From a virus, in IMG/VR virus record IMGVR_UViG_3300047554_000623, positions 1 through 49,784 of that record: a stretch of 49,784 nucleotides of DNA. One strand, written 5' to 3'. The notes under the pieces are model-generated. The model worked only from the letters and a program-made list of their open reading frames with translations, did not search any database and was not told the DNA's origin. Positions 1 to 5,946 of the stretch are shown one piece after another. Both the position numbers and the translations under genes were made by a program. The first letter of the stretch is position 1, and the number at the start of each line of letters is the position of its first letter.

Positions 1-107
1 GACAAAGGAGGTCTGAACCATGTTGGCAGCAATCGTAACAGTGTTGTCCGTACTCGCGCAGTTGGCCGGCGGTCTGGCCCTACTATGTTTTGCGGCGTGG
101 CTAATCG
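1..107. repeat. terminal direct repeat, left copy
   Basis: Bases 1-107 are identical to 49678-49784. The repeat covers the SD and the first 88 bases of the small membrane protein gene. A partly identical internal copy starts at 2158, and that identity runs past base 107, so the end match could come from circularity or from this gene duplication. Circularity is favoured because joining the ends puts csrA copy 2 (49505-49693) directly before this gene, the same order seen internally. Confidence 0.9.
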
Positions 108-370
108 CGTGCCTATTCGATTGGTGGCCGGAGCAGCTTCCGCCTAACGTTGTGATCCCAATTGCAGACAAGTTTGACGACGACGGCACGGCTTACCTTC
201 GCCTGGAGCTGGACAGCATCGACTTCCGCGACGTGCAAAGGGCGGTCACTCGGAGGCAACTGCGGCGGGATTGGCCAGCCTACACCGGAGATGGAATGTC
301 CAATGTGGCGGGGACGGCTATCGCGGAAATTTGCCGAGAGTGGATGGCACGAGAGGTGGTGAGGAAGTAG
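20..370 (+). CDS. small membrane-anchored protein, copy A
   Basis: A 116-residue protein of unknown function. Residues 1-32 form a long hydrophobic segment (one long or two tight membrane helices) ending in FDWW. The rest is a soluble, charged cytoplasmic or periplasmic part of about 80 residues ending MAREVVRK. The start is set by a strong SD (AAGGAGGT) 9 bases before ATG. A nearly identical paralogue lies at 2175-2528; differences cluster at the C-terminus (MAREVVRK against MAKEGVRLK). In the circular genome csrA copy 2 lies immediately upstream, and its stop is 3 bases before this ATG, so the two genes are probably co-translated. The family is not recognised. Confidence 0.85.
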   Translation: MLAAIVTVLSVLAQLAGGLALLCFAAWLIACLFDWWPEQLPPNVVIPIADKFDDDGTAYLRLELDSIDFRDVQRAVTRRQLRRDWPAYTGDGMSNVAGTAIAEICREWMAREVVRK

Positions 371-394
371 CGGCATCGCACGGCCGCAAGGTTT

Positions 395-581
395 CTGCTG
401 GAGCCTAACGAGCAAATGATGGACCAGCAGATCGGCCGAGCTACCTGAAGGCTCGGCAACGTCGTGGCGGCGTGGACGAGTTCCACGTGAGGCACAGGGG
501 GAGCGGCTCGTTCGATCCGAGCGGCCAATAGTCTGGTGACTGCACTGCCAGACCGAAGCCGGTGCAAGTCCGGCCCACGAC
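395..581 (+). ncRNA. structured RNA leader with tRNA-like outline
   Basis: The gap 371-596 has no plausible protein but holds a run of strong helices: 395-401/424-430 (7 bp), 435-441/451-457 (7 bp), 471-476/482-487 (6 bp), 506-510/518-522 (5 bp, 7-nt loop), 531-536/548-553 (6 bp), and 558-562/570-574 (5 bp, loop TGCAAGT). A 7-bp helix, GTCGTGG 461-467 with CCACGAC 575-581, closes the last four hairpins into one multi-branch domain, and its 3' strand abuts the 558-574 arm as in a tRNA. It is too long (121 nt) and its D-arm and T-loop are too unusual for a normal tRNA. It ends 3 bases before an SD, so a cis-regulatory leader or riboswitch-like element is the best guess. The element is not recognised. 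Confidence 0.6.
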
Positions 582-593
582 ATTGGAGGGACT
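575..593. repeat. 19-bp direct repeat, copy 1
   Basis: CCACGACATTGGAGGGACT occurs here and at 839-857. It contains the 3' strand of the closing helix of the RNA element (CCACGAC) and an SD (GGAGGG). The two copies bracket the gene at 623-835. Confidence 0.9.
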
Positions 594-596
594 TGG

Positions 597-626
597 ATGG
601 CACGGGAGAAGGTGAGGGTGAAATGA
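597..626 (+). CDS. 9-residue leader peptide MAREKVRVK
   Basis: A 10-codon ORF with a good SD (GGAGGG, 585-590) and spacing, directly after the structured RNA. Its stop TGA overlaps the ATG of the next gene (ATGA at 623-626), so translation of the leader probably feeds ribosomes into the membrane protein gene. The peptide resembles the C-terminal tail of the duplicated membrane protein (MAREVVRK at the end of 20-370, MAKEGVRLK at the end of 2175-2528), so it may be a leftover 3' end of a third copy rather than a peptide with its own job. Confidence 0.5.
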   Translation: MAREKVRVK

Positions 627-835
627 GTACAACGATATGGCTTGTTGCAGTTGTGGCCGCTTTCCTGTCTGGATTATTCGCACAGCGCGTGAGGGGCTTT
701 GCGAGGCGTATCTACTGGCACACGAAACTCGGTATTTGCTGGCGGTACAGTCCGAGCGGATACCGTGAGACGCGACACGGAACCACAAGCGATTTTTGCC
801 GGCGCTGCGGTCACCCTGCTGGCTACCATGATTGA
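623..835 (+). CDS. small single-pass membrane protein with C-terminal Cys/His motif
   Basis: A 70-residue protein. After MSTT comes a hydrophobic helix (about residues 5-20), then a basic stretch (QRVRGFARRIYW) that should stay in the cytoplasm, then a short tail with CRRCGHPAGYH that could bind zinc. The start at 623 is supported by the ATGA overlap with the leader peptide and by GGTGAGGGTG just upstream. The gene lies between two 19-bp direct repeats and has no counterpart in the second copy of the duplicated block, so it looks like an insertion. Function unknown. Confidence 0.65.
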   Translation: MSTTIWLVAVVAAFLSGLFAQRVRGFARRIYWHTKLGICWRYSPSGYRETRHGTTSDFCRRCGHPAGYHD

Positions 836-838
836 TGG

Positions 839-857
839 CCACGACATTGGAGGGACT
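839..857. repeat. 19-bp direct repeat, copy 2
   Basis: Exact copy of 575-593. Here it supplies the SD (GGAGGG) for the HNH-type gene at 862. The CCACGAC at 839-845 could also pair with 461-467 in the structured RNA. Confidence 0.9.
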
Positions 858-861
858 GACG

Positions 862-1362
862 ATGCGAGAACGATACGACGCCTACGGTTATCCCTGCTGG
901 CCCGGTGAGCGGGACTATGCGACAGCCGACGACATGCCATACGTCACGAGATTAGGTGAGACGATGCCGAAAGTAAAAATTCTGCTATTCTCGCATCCGT
1001 CGCAATGGTGCTGGGCCTGCGGGGCTGGTCGATTCAATCCGCCATCGTGGTGGTTGCTGCCGTGGTATATCGAGCGAGCGCACCTATCGGCAGGATCGGG
1101 AGGGATGCAACGCATCGAGGACGAACGGGCCGTTGTGCTGCTGTGCTCGTTGTGCCATCGGCTGCACCAGCATCATGACGAAGCGGTGAAAATTTACGGC
1201 CGCGAGTTCCCGGCGTTGACAGATGCAAATGTTCTGTGGCTCAAGCGGGAACGAGATCCCGATAATTGGGACTGGGAAGCTATTAGGTCGTGGTGGATTG
1301 GAGAACCACCGGAGCCGGTTAAGAGTGAGTGGTATGAGATCAAGTATTCTGAAAGGCATTGA
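862..1362 (+). CDS. HNH-type nuclease-like protein
   Basis: A 166-residue protein. Residues 50-53 (CWAC) and 95-99 (CSLCH) look like the zinc knuckles of an HNH nuclease; ERAHL (71-75) would supply the first catalytic His, and CHRLHQHH (98-105) the later ones. A clear central Asn is not obvious, so activity is uncertain. Start chosen at 862 because GGAGGGACTGACG precedes it; an ATG at 832 in the same frame lacks an SD. Residues 1-15 (MRERYDAYGYPCWPG) are shared exactly with the gene at 2525, showing that the two proteins derive from one ancestor or share a swapped N-terminal module. Phage HNH proteins serve as homing nucleases or assist packaging; this one is far from the terminase. Confidence 0.7.
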   Translation: MRERYDAYGYPCWPGERDYATADDMPYVTRLGETMPKVKILLFSHPSQWCWACGAGRFNPPSWWLLPWYIERAHLSAGSGGMQRIEDERAVVLLCSLCHRLHQHHDEAVKIYGREFPALTDANVLWLKRERDPDNWDWEAIRSWWIGEPPEPVKSEWYEIKYSERH

Positions 1363-1374
1363 AAGGGGAGCGAC

Positions 1375-1677
1375 ATGGCCAAAGGCGATAGACGTTTTAC
1401 GTTCCATGTTATTCGCAGCGGTCAAGCGGGACCTCACAAGGACTCCGTAACTGAGTGCGAGGTATTGGTGGAGCACGTGCCGTATAAAGGCGACGGCAAA
1501 GAGTTCGTACCTAACCACGAGTTGAACGAAATGATCGTCAAGGCGGTCTGCAAGGGATTCGTTCCTTTCAAAGAACCAAATGACAATCCCGACTGGGCCG
1601 ATCCGCAGTTGTCGTCATGGAGTAACGTTGGAGGCGGTCGGTGGCGATTTGCTGTTACAAGGGCATTTACTGATTGA
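1375..1677 (+). CDS. hypothetical protein
   Basis: A 100-residue soluble protein with a basic N-terminus (MAKGDRRF) and an even mix of strands and helices predicted by eye; no motif recognised. The SD GAAAGGGGAG lies 5 bases before ATG, one of several AAGGGGA(G/C)C-type initiation sites used in this genome. It lies 12 bases after the HNH-type gene and 40 bases before csrA copy 1, so it is probably in the same transcript. Confidence 0.7.
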   Translation: MAKGDRRFTFHVIRSGQAGPHKDSVTECEVLVEHVPYKGDGKEFVPNHELNEMIVKAVCKGFVPFKEPNDNPDWADPQLSSWSNVGGGRWRFAVTRAFTD

Positions 1678-1717
1678 AAGAAGAACGGGAAGACGAACCA
1701 ATTTGAAAGGAATCACG

Positions 1718-1909
1718 ATGCTAGTTTTAACGCGTAAATACGGAGAGAAAACCCACATCGGTGACGTTGTGGTTACCGTGGTTGAAATCGAGAACAATCA
1801 GGTGCGGCTCGGCATCGAGGCACCGCCGGACGTGCTGATTCTACGTGGAGAGCTGTTGGACCGAGATCCGGGCAACACACGCAATTTGAAAGGGCGAACC
1901 AATGACTGA
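1718..1909 (+). CDS. csrA: CsrA/RsmA-family RNA-binding regulator, copy 1
   Basis: A 63-residue protein beginning MLVLTRKYGEK with an IGDVVVTVVEI strand, LGIEAPPDVLILRGEL and a short tail, which is the CsrA signature over the family's normal length. CsrA dimers bind GGA motifs, often in hairpin loops over an SD, and block or alter translation. The conserved residues for RNA binding (R6 region and the I/V-x-R-x-E-like end, here LILRGEL) are recognisable. The leader GAAGACGAACCAATTTGAAAGGA is shared with copy 2 with few changes and puts GGA inside the SD (AAAGGA), so autoregulation is plausible. Its final codons contain AATTTGAAAGGG, the SD of the next gene. Copy 2 is at 49505. Confidence 0.95.
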   Translation: MLVLTRKYGEKTHIGDVVVTVVEIENNQVRLGIEAPPDVLILRGELLDRDPGNTRNLKGRTND

Positions 1910-2171
1910 AGCAGAAAAACGACAAATGTGTCGAGGGTGTCGCGACGACTACTACAACCAGCCTGGCAACAGCACCGACGGCAAATGCTGGTGCTTGGAA
2001 TCGGCGAAGGTCGTGCAGCGGATCAAGGTTGGCATCTGGCAAAACCCGCCGTACGAAAAGCGTTTGCAAACGACGCTATCGTGCCATAATCCCAAGGGTA
2101 TGGCATGGATCAAAGAGGACGACTGTCGAGTCGTCGGCAACCAAACTCGCAATCGGACAAAGGAGGTCTGA
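1902..2171 (+). CDS. Cys-rich hypothetical protein
   Basis: An 89-residue protein with CRGCRDDYY and CWCLE in the N-terminal half and a later CHNP, so it may bind a metal. It overlaps the end of csrA copy 1 by 8 bases and takes its SD from inside csrA. Its last 11 residues (GNQTRNRTKEV) are the same as the end of csrA copy 2, because the DNA carrying the SD for the following membrane protein gene has been duplicated as a unit. The gene has no counterpart beside copy 2. Function unknown. Confidence 0.75.
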   Translation: MTEAEKRQMCRGCRDDYYNQPGNSTDGKCWCLESAKVVQRIKVGIWQNPPYEKRLQTTLSCHNPKGMAWIKEDDCRVVGNQTRNRTKEV

Positions 2172-2174
2172 ACC

Positions 2175-2528
2175 ATGTTGGCAGCAATCGTAACAGTGTT
2201 GTCCGTACTCGCGCAGTTGGCCGGCGGTCTGGCCCTACTATGTTTTGCGGCGTGGCTAATCGCGTGCCTATTCGACTGGTGGCCGGAGCAGCTTCCGCCT
2301 AACGTTGTGATCCCAATCGCAGACAAGTTTGACGACGACGGCACGGCGTACCTCAAGCTAGAGCTGGACAGCATTGACTTTCGAGACGTGCAAAGGGCGA
2401 TCACGCGGCGGCAACTGCGGCGGGATTGGCCAGCCTACACCGGAGATGGTATGTCGAACGTGGCGGGGACGGCTATCGCGGAGATTTGCCGGGAGTGGAT
2501 GGCGAAAGAGGGAGTGAGGTTGAAATGA
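2175..2528 (+). CDS. small membrane-anchored protein, copy B
   Basis: A 117-residue paralogue of 20-370: the DNA is identical from 2158 to about 2275, then diverges mostly at third codon positions. It has the same N-terminal hydrophobic segment (residues 1-32) and soluble domain, and ends MAKEGVRLK. The silent nature of most differences suggests both copies are kept by selection. SD AAGGAGGT precedes the ATG. The stop overlaps the next start as ATGA at 2525-2528. Function unknown. Confidence 0.85.
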   Translation: MLAAIVTVLSVLAQLAGGLALLCFAAWLIACLFDWWPEQLPPNVVIPIADKFDDDGTAYLKLELDSIDFRDVQRAITRRQLRRDWPAYTGDGMSNVAGTAIAEICREWMAKEGVRLK

Positions 2529-2743
2529 GAGAACGATACGACGCCTACGGTTATCCCTGCTGGCCTGGCAGCCAGGACTATTCCACGGCCGACGAGTACA
2601 AGCCGCTTGCACGCGAATGGATGCCACGGCAATTAGGAGGCGGCGACGCACTGCCCGACACGGAGAACCGGACGGAACCCGGGCAGTGCGATTTTCTGGC
2701 TGAGGAATTGCCCGCTGTTGATATTTCCCGGATCACGGGCTAG
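2525..2743 (+). CDS. short paralogue of the HNH-type protein N-terminus
   Basis: A 72-residue protein starting MRERYDAYGYPCWPG, the same 15 residues as the gene at 862, followed by an unrelated tail with no HNH motifs (GDALPDTENRTEPGQ and an acidic end). The ATGA overlap with the preceding gene decides the start. It completes the duplicated block csrA / membrane protein / MRERY protein. It may be a decayed or domain-swapped copy, or a stand-alone interaction module. Confidence 0.7.
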   Translation: MRERYDAYGYPCWPGSQDYSTADEYKPLAREWMPRQLGGGDALPDTENRTEPGQCDFLAEELPAVDISRITG

Positions 2744-2751
2744 ATTGTTGG

Positions 2752-2772
2752 CGCGGTGCTGGACACACCGCG
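2752..2772 (+). promoter_or_regulatory. hairpin with GGA loop, candidate CsrA site
   Basis: CGCGGTG (2752-2758) pairs with CACCGCG (2766-2772) around the 7-nt loop CTGGACA. A GGA in a small hairpin loop is the preferred CsrA binding form. It lies 9 bases before the first GAGGATGCAA. Confidence 0.5.
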
Positions 2773-2780
2773 AAATTTCA

Positions 2781-2912
2781 GAGGATGCAAAAACCATGAT
2801 CGATCAAATCTGCTATCTACGCTCGCGTGGCCTTGCATCCTCGCGTTCAGCCCCGCCCCCTGTCCACACTTCCGGGGGCGGGGTCTGTTTTCACTTTTCC
2901 AAGAGGATGCAA
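2781..2912 (+). promoter_or_regulatory. candidate translational switch, leader of replication operon
   Basis: GAGGATGCAA occurs at 2781-2790 and 2903-2912, each acting as SD for an ATG (2796 and 2917). Between them TTGCATCCTC (2833-2842) is perfectly complementary to both over 10 bases, so only one SD can be masked at a time. The AGGATG core also matches the centre of the CsrA consensus. A related GGATGCAACC precedes the prim-pol start at 5947. Confidence 0.5.
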
Positions 2913-2936
2913 CACCATGAAAATCACGACGGGTAA
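2796..2936 (+). CDS. possible leader ORF over the replication-operon attenuator
   Basis: A 46-codon ORF beginning MIDQICYLRSRG with the SD AGAGGATGC, same as the next gene. It runs through the GC-rich hairpin at 2851-2883 and ends 20 bases inside the Sak4-like gene. Because most of its length is dictated by the hairpin, it is more likely a regulatory leader than a functional protein, and it may not be translated at all. Confidence 0.3.
   Translation: MIDQICYLRSRGLASSRSAPPPVHTSGGGVCFHFSKRMQHHENHDG
2851..2898 (+). terminator. intrinsic terminator or attenuator
   Basis: CCCCGCCCCC (2851-2860) and GGGGGCGGGG (2874-2883) form a perfect 10-bp hairpin with a 13-nt loop, followed by TCTGTTTTCACTTTT. 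It sits inside the leader before the replication operon, so read-through would decide expression of the operon. Confidence 0.7.
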
Positions 2937-3714
2937 GCAAGCCTTACCGCGCCGAATCCTGCTGTATGGCCAGCATGGCATCGGCAAATCAACTTGGGCT
3001 GCGAGTGCTCCGTCCCCTATCTTTCTCAACGTCGAAGACGGGATCAACGATCTGGACGTGGCCCGGTCCGAGCACTTGAAGGAACTGGGCCAAGTCATTG
3101 ATGCGATATCGTGGCTCGTGCAAAACCCGCATGAGTTCCAGACGGTAGTAGTCGATACCATCGACTGGCTGGAGCACTTGATTTTCCACTGCGTGGCGAA
3201 GGAAGCCAGCAAGGGCAATATTTCGGACATCGGCTACGGCAAGGGCTATGAAGCAGCGAAAGACAAGTGGGACTTCCTGCTGCGCGGCATGGACGTGCTG
3301 AGAACGCAACGCGGTATGATGGTTATTTTGTTGGCTCATGCCAAGGTAACGCGTTTTGAGAATCCCGAGACCGACGCCTACGACCGCTACGACTTGGACC
3401 TACATAAGTCGTCAGCCGGCATGATTCAGGAGTGGTGCGACGAAGTGCTGTTCGCTTCGTCGCGGGTGTTCACCCGGACGGAAGAACTCGGCTTCGGCAA
3501 GGAACGCAAGATCGCCGTGGGATCTGGTGAGCGATTTATCAGGACGACGGAGACGGCGGCAGCCGTGGCAAAAAACCGCTTACGTCTTCCACCGGAATTG
3601 CCGCTCGACTGGAATGAGTTCGCCAAGTTTTTGCCGGCTAAGCCGGCTGGCATGGCGACCAACAATATCAATGGTGTAGTAGTGAACGGAACTTCTAAAA
3701 GCGAGGGTAAGTAA
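2917..3714 (+). CDS. Sak4-like RecA-fold recombination ATPase
   Basis: A 265-residue ATPase of the AAA_24/Sak4 type found in phage replication-recombination modules, where it works with an SSB-like protein in strand annealing or exchange. Walker A is GQHGIGKST (residues 18-26); VVVDTIDW near residues 76-83 is the Walker B strand. A short C-terminal tail after residue 245 is Asn/Gly-rich. Start at 2917 is chosen for the AGAGGATGC SD; an ATG at 2827 in frame lies upstream of the attenuator and has no SD. It is followed after 2 bases by the DUF669 gene, the usual partner order. Confidence 0.85.
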   Translation: MKITTGKQALPRRILLYGQHGIGKSTWAASAPSPIFLNVEDGINDLDVARSEHLKELGQVIDAISWLVQNPHEFQTVVVDTIDWLEHLIFHCVAKEASKGNISDIGYGKGYEAAKDKWDFLLRGMDVLRTQRGMMVILLAHAKVTRFENPETDAYDRYDLDLHKSSAGMIQEWCDEVLFASSRVFTRTEELGFGKERKIAVGSGERFIRTTETAAAVAKNRLRLPPELPLDWNEFAKFLPAKPAGMATNNINGVVVNGTSKSEGK

Positions 3715-3716
3715 TC

Positions 3717-4205
3717 ATGGCTGACATTAGTGGACTAGGCTTTGACGCGAACAAAGTACAACCGAACGACGCGTTTGACCCGCTGCCGGCTGGCGAATAT
3801 GACGCGGTAATCGTCGCCAGCGAGCGGAAGAAAACCAACGCCGGAACTGGCGAGTATATCAAACTGCAACTGCAAATTCTGAGCGGCCAGTTCCAAAACC
3901 GCCGGCTGTTCGACAACCTGAACCTGTGGAACCCAAACGACAAGACGGTGCAGATTGCCCGCGGTACGTTGTCGAGCATTTGCCGGGCGGTGAACGTCTT
4001 GACACCCAACGATACGAGCGAACTGCACAACAAGCCCCTGCGAATTAAGGTCACGGTCAAGGACGATCCTGAGTACGGACCAGGCAACGAAATTAAAGCC
4101 TACAAGCCACGACAAGCGGCGCCGCAACATGTGACTCCGGCCAGTGCTCCGGTCAGTGTTCCAGCGACGCAACAAGAGCAGCGAGCAGAGCCGTGGCCGT
4201 GGTAA
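3717..4205 (+). CDS. DUF669 single-strand DNA-binding-like protein
   Basis: A 162-residue protein with the DUF669 pattern: FDPLPAGEYDAVIVASERKK, then GTGEYIKLQLQILSG and NRRLFDNLNLWN. DUF669 proteins sit next to Sak4 or other annealases and are thought to be SSB-like. The C-terminus is a disordered Pro/Ala/Gln-rich tail ending EPWPW; acidic/aromatic tips are typical of SSB interaction tails. The gene starts 2 bases after the Sak4-like gene and its stop shares one base with the helicase start (TAATG). Confidence 0.85.
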   Translation: MADISGLGFDANKVQPNDAFDPLPAGEYDAVIVASERKKTNAGTGEYIKLQLQILSGQFQNRRLFDNLNLWNPNDKTVQIARGTLSSICRAVNVLTPNDTSELHNKPLRIKVTVKDDPEYGPGNEIKAYKPRQAAPQHVTPASAPVSVPATQQEQRAEPWPW

Positions 4206-5932
4206 TGCACGAAACGCCGGTGCTTCGGTGGTATCAAGACGAGGCTTGCAAAGCGGCATGGACGTCGCTTTGCACGTCTTCGGGTAACCCGGTCATTGTG
4301 CTACCTACCGGTGCCGGCAAGTCACTCGTGATCGCCGAGCTATGCCGCGCGGCGGTACAGGATTACCGGGGCCGCGTGATTGTGCTGGCCCACCGCAAGG
4401 AACTACTGGAGCAAAACGCCGACAAGATCAATCGCTTGCTGCCGTGGGGTATCTCGCTTGGAATGTACTCAGCCGGCCTCAAGAGCCGCAAGACCGACAC
4501 CGATATCGTGGTGGCTGGCATCCAGTCAGTGTTTAAGCGGGCGGCGGAATTCGGGGAACGCCATATGATTCTCTGCGACGAATGCCATTTGGTCCCGCGC
4601 GACGGCGAAGGGATGTATCGGACTTTTCTGGACGATCTGCGAGCAATCAATCCGAAGCTCCGCATGGTCGGCCTGACGGCGACACCGTTCCGCACGGGCG
4701 AGGGGGCGTTGTGTCGGCAGGATGGATTGTTCCAGCGAATCTGCTATTCAGCCGGGATCCAAAAACTAATTGCCGACGGCTACCTGTGTCCAGTTACCAA
4801 CCGAGTCGGTGAATCGTCGGTCGATACATCGGGCCTGCATATTCGCGGCGGCGAGTTTGTGCCGGGCGAAGTCGAGCGGCTGTTCGACTTCGGGCCGCAA
4901 GTGGAAAACGCGGCCCGTGAAATCGTGGCCAAGTCGGCAGGACGACATAGCGTGCTGGTGTTCTGCTCGGGCGTGTCGCACGCGGGACACGTCGCGGCGG
5001 CGATTGCGGCGCTAAGCGGCGAGCGGTGTGGAGTGGTAACAGGTGACACACTGCCGATGGAACGGGCCAACTTGCTGGAGCAATTCAAGCGGCAGCAATT
5101 GCGATTCCTGTGCAACGTGGACGTTCTGACAACGGGCTTCGATGCTCCCAATATTGACTGCATCGCGATCTTGCGGGCCACCATGTCGCCCGGGCTGTTC
5201 GCTCAAATGTGCGGCCGTGGTTTGCGGATCGACGCGTCAAAACAAGATTGTCTGATTTTGGATTTCGGAGAGAACATTCAACGGCATGGCCCGATTGACG
5301 CCTTAGACTACGGCAAGGACCGACAGAAAAGCGGACTGGGAGACGCACCGACAAAGACATGCCCGAATTGCGGCGAGACGGTGGAACTGTCAGCCAAGTC
5401 GTGCGAGTGCGGCTGGATCTTCCCGCCACCCGAGAGGACACCGAAACACGGCGAACAGGCCGATACCCAAAGCGATGTACTGGCCAAGCCCGAGTCCTGG
5501 GAAGTCGTCGGCGTGGATTGGATGCGGCATCGCAAGCGAAAAGCGGAACCCGGCACGCCGGACACGCTGCGGATTGATTACCTGTGCCAACCTATGGGCA
5601 GATACCGTGGCGCTGACGGAGGCGGGAACATCTCGGAGCAAGTGATTAGTGAGTGGGTATGTCTAGAGCATCCCGGCGGATACGCGTACAGCAAGGCCGT
5701 CAAGTGGTGGCGGCAGCATAGCGTGGCACCGGTACCGAGCGGGATTGACGATGCCATTCGTTTGTGGCGGTGCGGCGCGGTGGCAATGCCAGCCACGATT
5801 GAGACGATCCGCGACGGCAAGTGGTATCGGATCACGGGCCGGCGGCTGGACGAACTGCCGACTGAGTGGAGCGAGGAACCGTCGGAAGGTGAGACGTGGG
5901 AAACGGTCGACGATGAGGAACTGGCTTTCTGA
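4205..5932 (+). CDS. DEAD/DEAH-type superfamily 2 helicase
   Basis: A 575-residue helicase of the phage Ssl2/RadD-like group. Walker A LPTGAGKS is at about residues 33-40, motif II DECH at 125-128, LTATPF at about 158, and the C-terminal RecA lobe has GFDAPNID and the arginine motif QMCGRGLR. Cys386, Cys389, Cys400 and Cys402 form a zinc ribbon after the helicase core, followed by a 160-residue accessory domain. Start at 4205 is taken from the TAATG overlap; a GTG at 4193 is possible. It would unwind DNA during phage replication or recombination. Confidence 0.9.
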   Translation: MHETPVLRWYQDEACKAAWTSLCTSSGNPVIVLPTGAGKSLVIAELCRAAVQDYRGRVIVLAHRKELLEQNADKINRLLPWGISLGMYSAGLKSRKTDTDIVVAGIQSVFKRAAEFGERHMILCDECHLVPRDGEGMYRTFLDDLRAINPKLRMVGLTATPFRTGEGALCRQDGLFQRICYSAGIQKLIADGYLCPVTNRVGESSVDTSGLHIRGGEFVPGEVERLFDFGPQVENAAREIVAKSAGRHSVLVFCSGVSHAGHVAAAIAALSGERCGVVTGDTLPMERANLLEQFKRQQLRFLCNVDVLTTGFDAPNIDCIAILRATMSPGLFAQMCGRGLRIDASKQDCLILDFGENIQRHGPIDALDYGKDRQKSGLGDAPTKTCPNCGETVELSAKSCECGWIFPPPERTPKHGEQADTQSDVLAKPESWEVVGVDWMRHRKRKAEPGTPDTLRIDYLCQPMGRYRGADGGGNISEQVISEWVCLEHPGGYAYSKAVKWWRQHSVAPVPSGIDDAIRLWRCGAVAMPATIETIRDGKWYRITGRRLDELPTEWSEEPSEGETWETVDDEELAF

Positions 5933-5946
5933 GAACGGATGCAACC

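Noticed and set aside
461-582. tRNA-Ser-like gene with anticodon loop TTCGATC
   Set aside because: The closed domain is 121 nt, the D-arm lacks the GG loop, position 37 is a pyrimidine and the T-loop is TGCAAGT. No normal tRNA fits; kept as a structured RNA.
371-600. group II intron
   Set aside because: GGTGCAAGTCC resembles a group II domain I motif, but no domain V hairpin, no GTGYG start and no AY end are visible.
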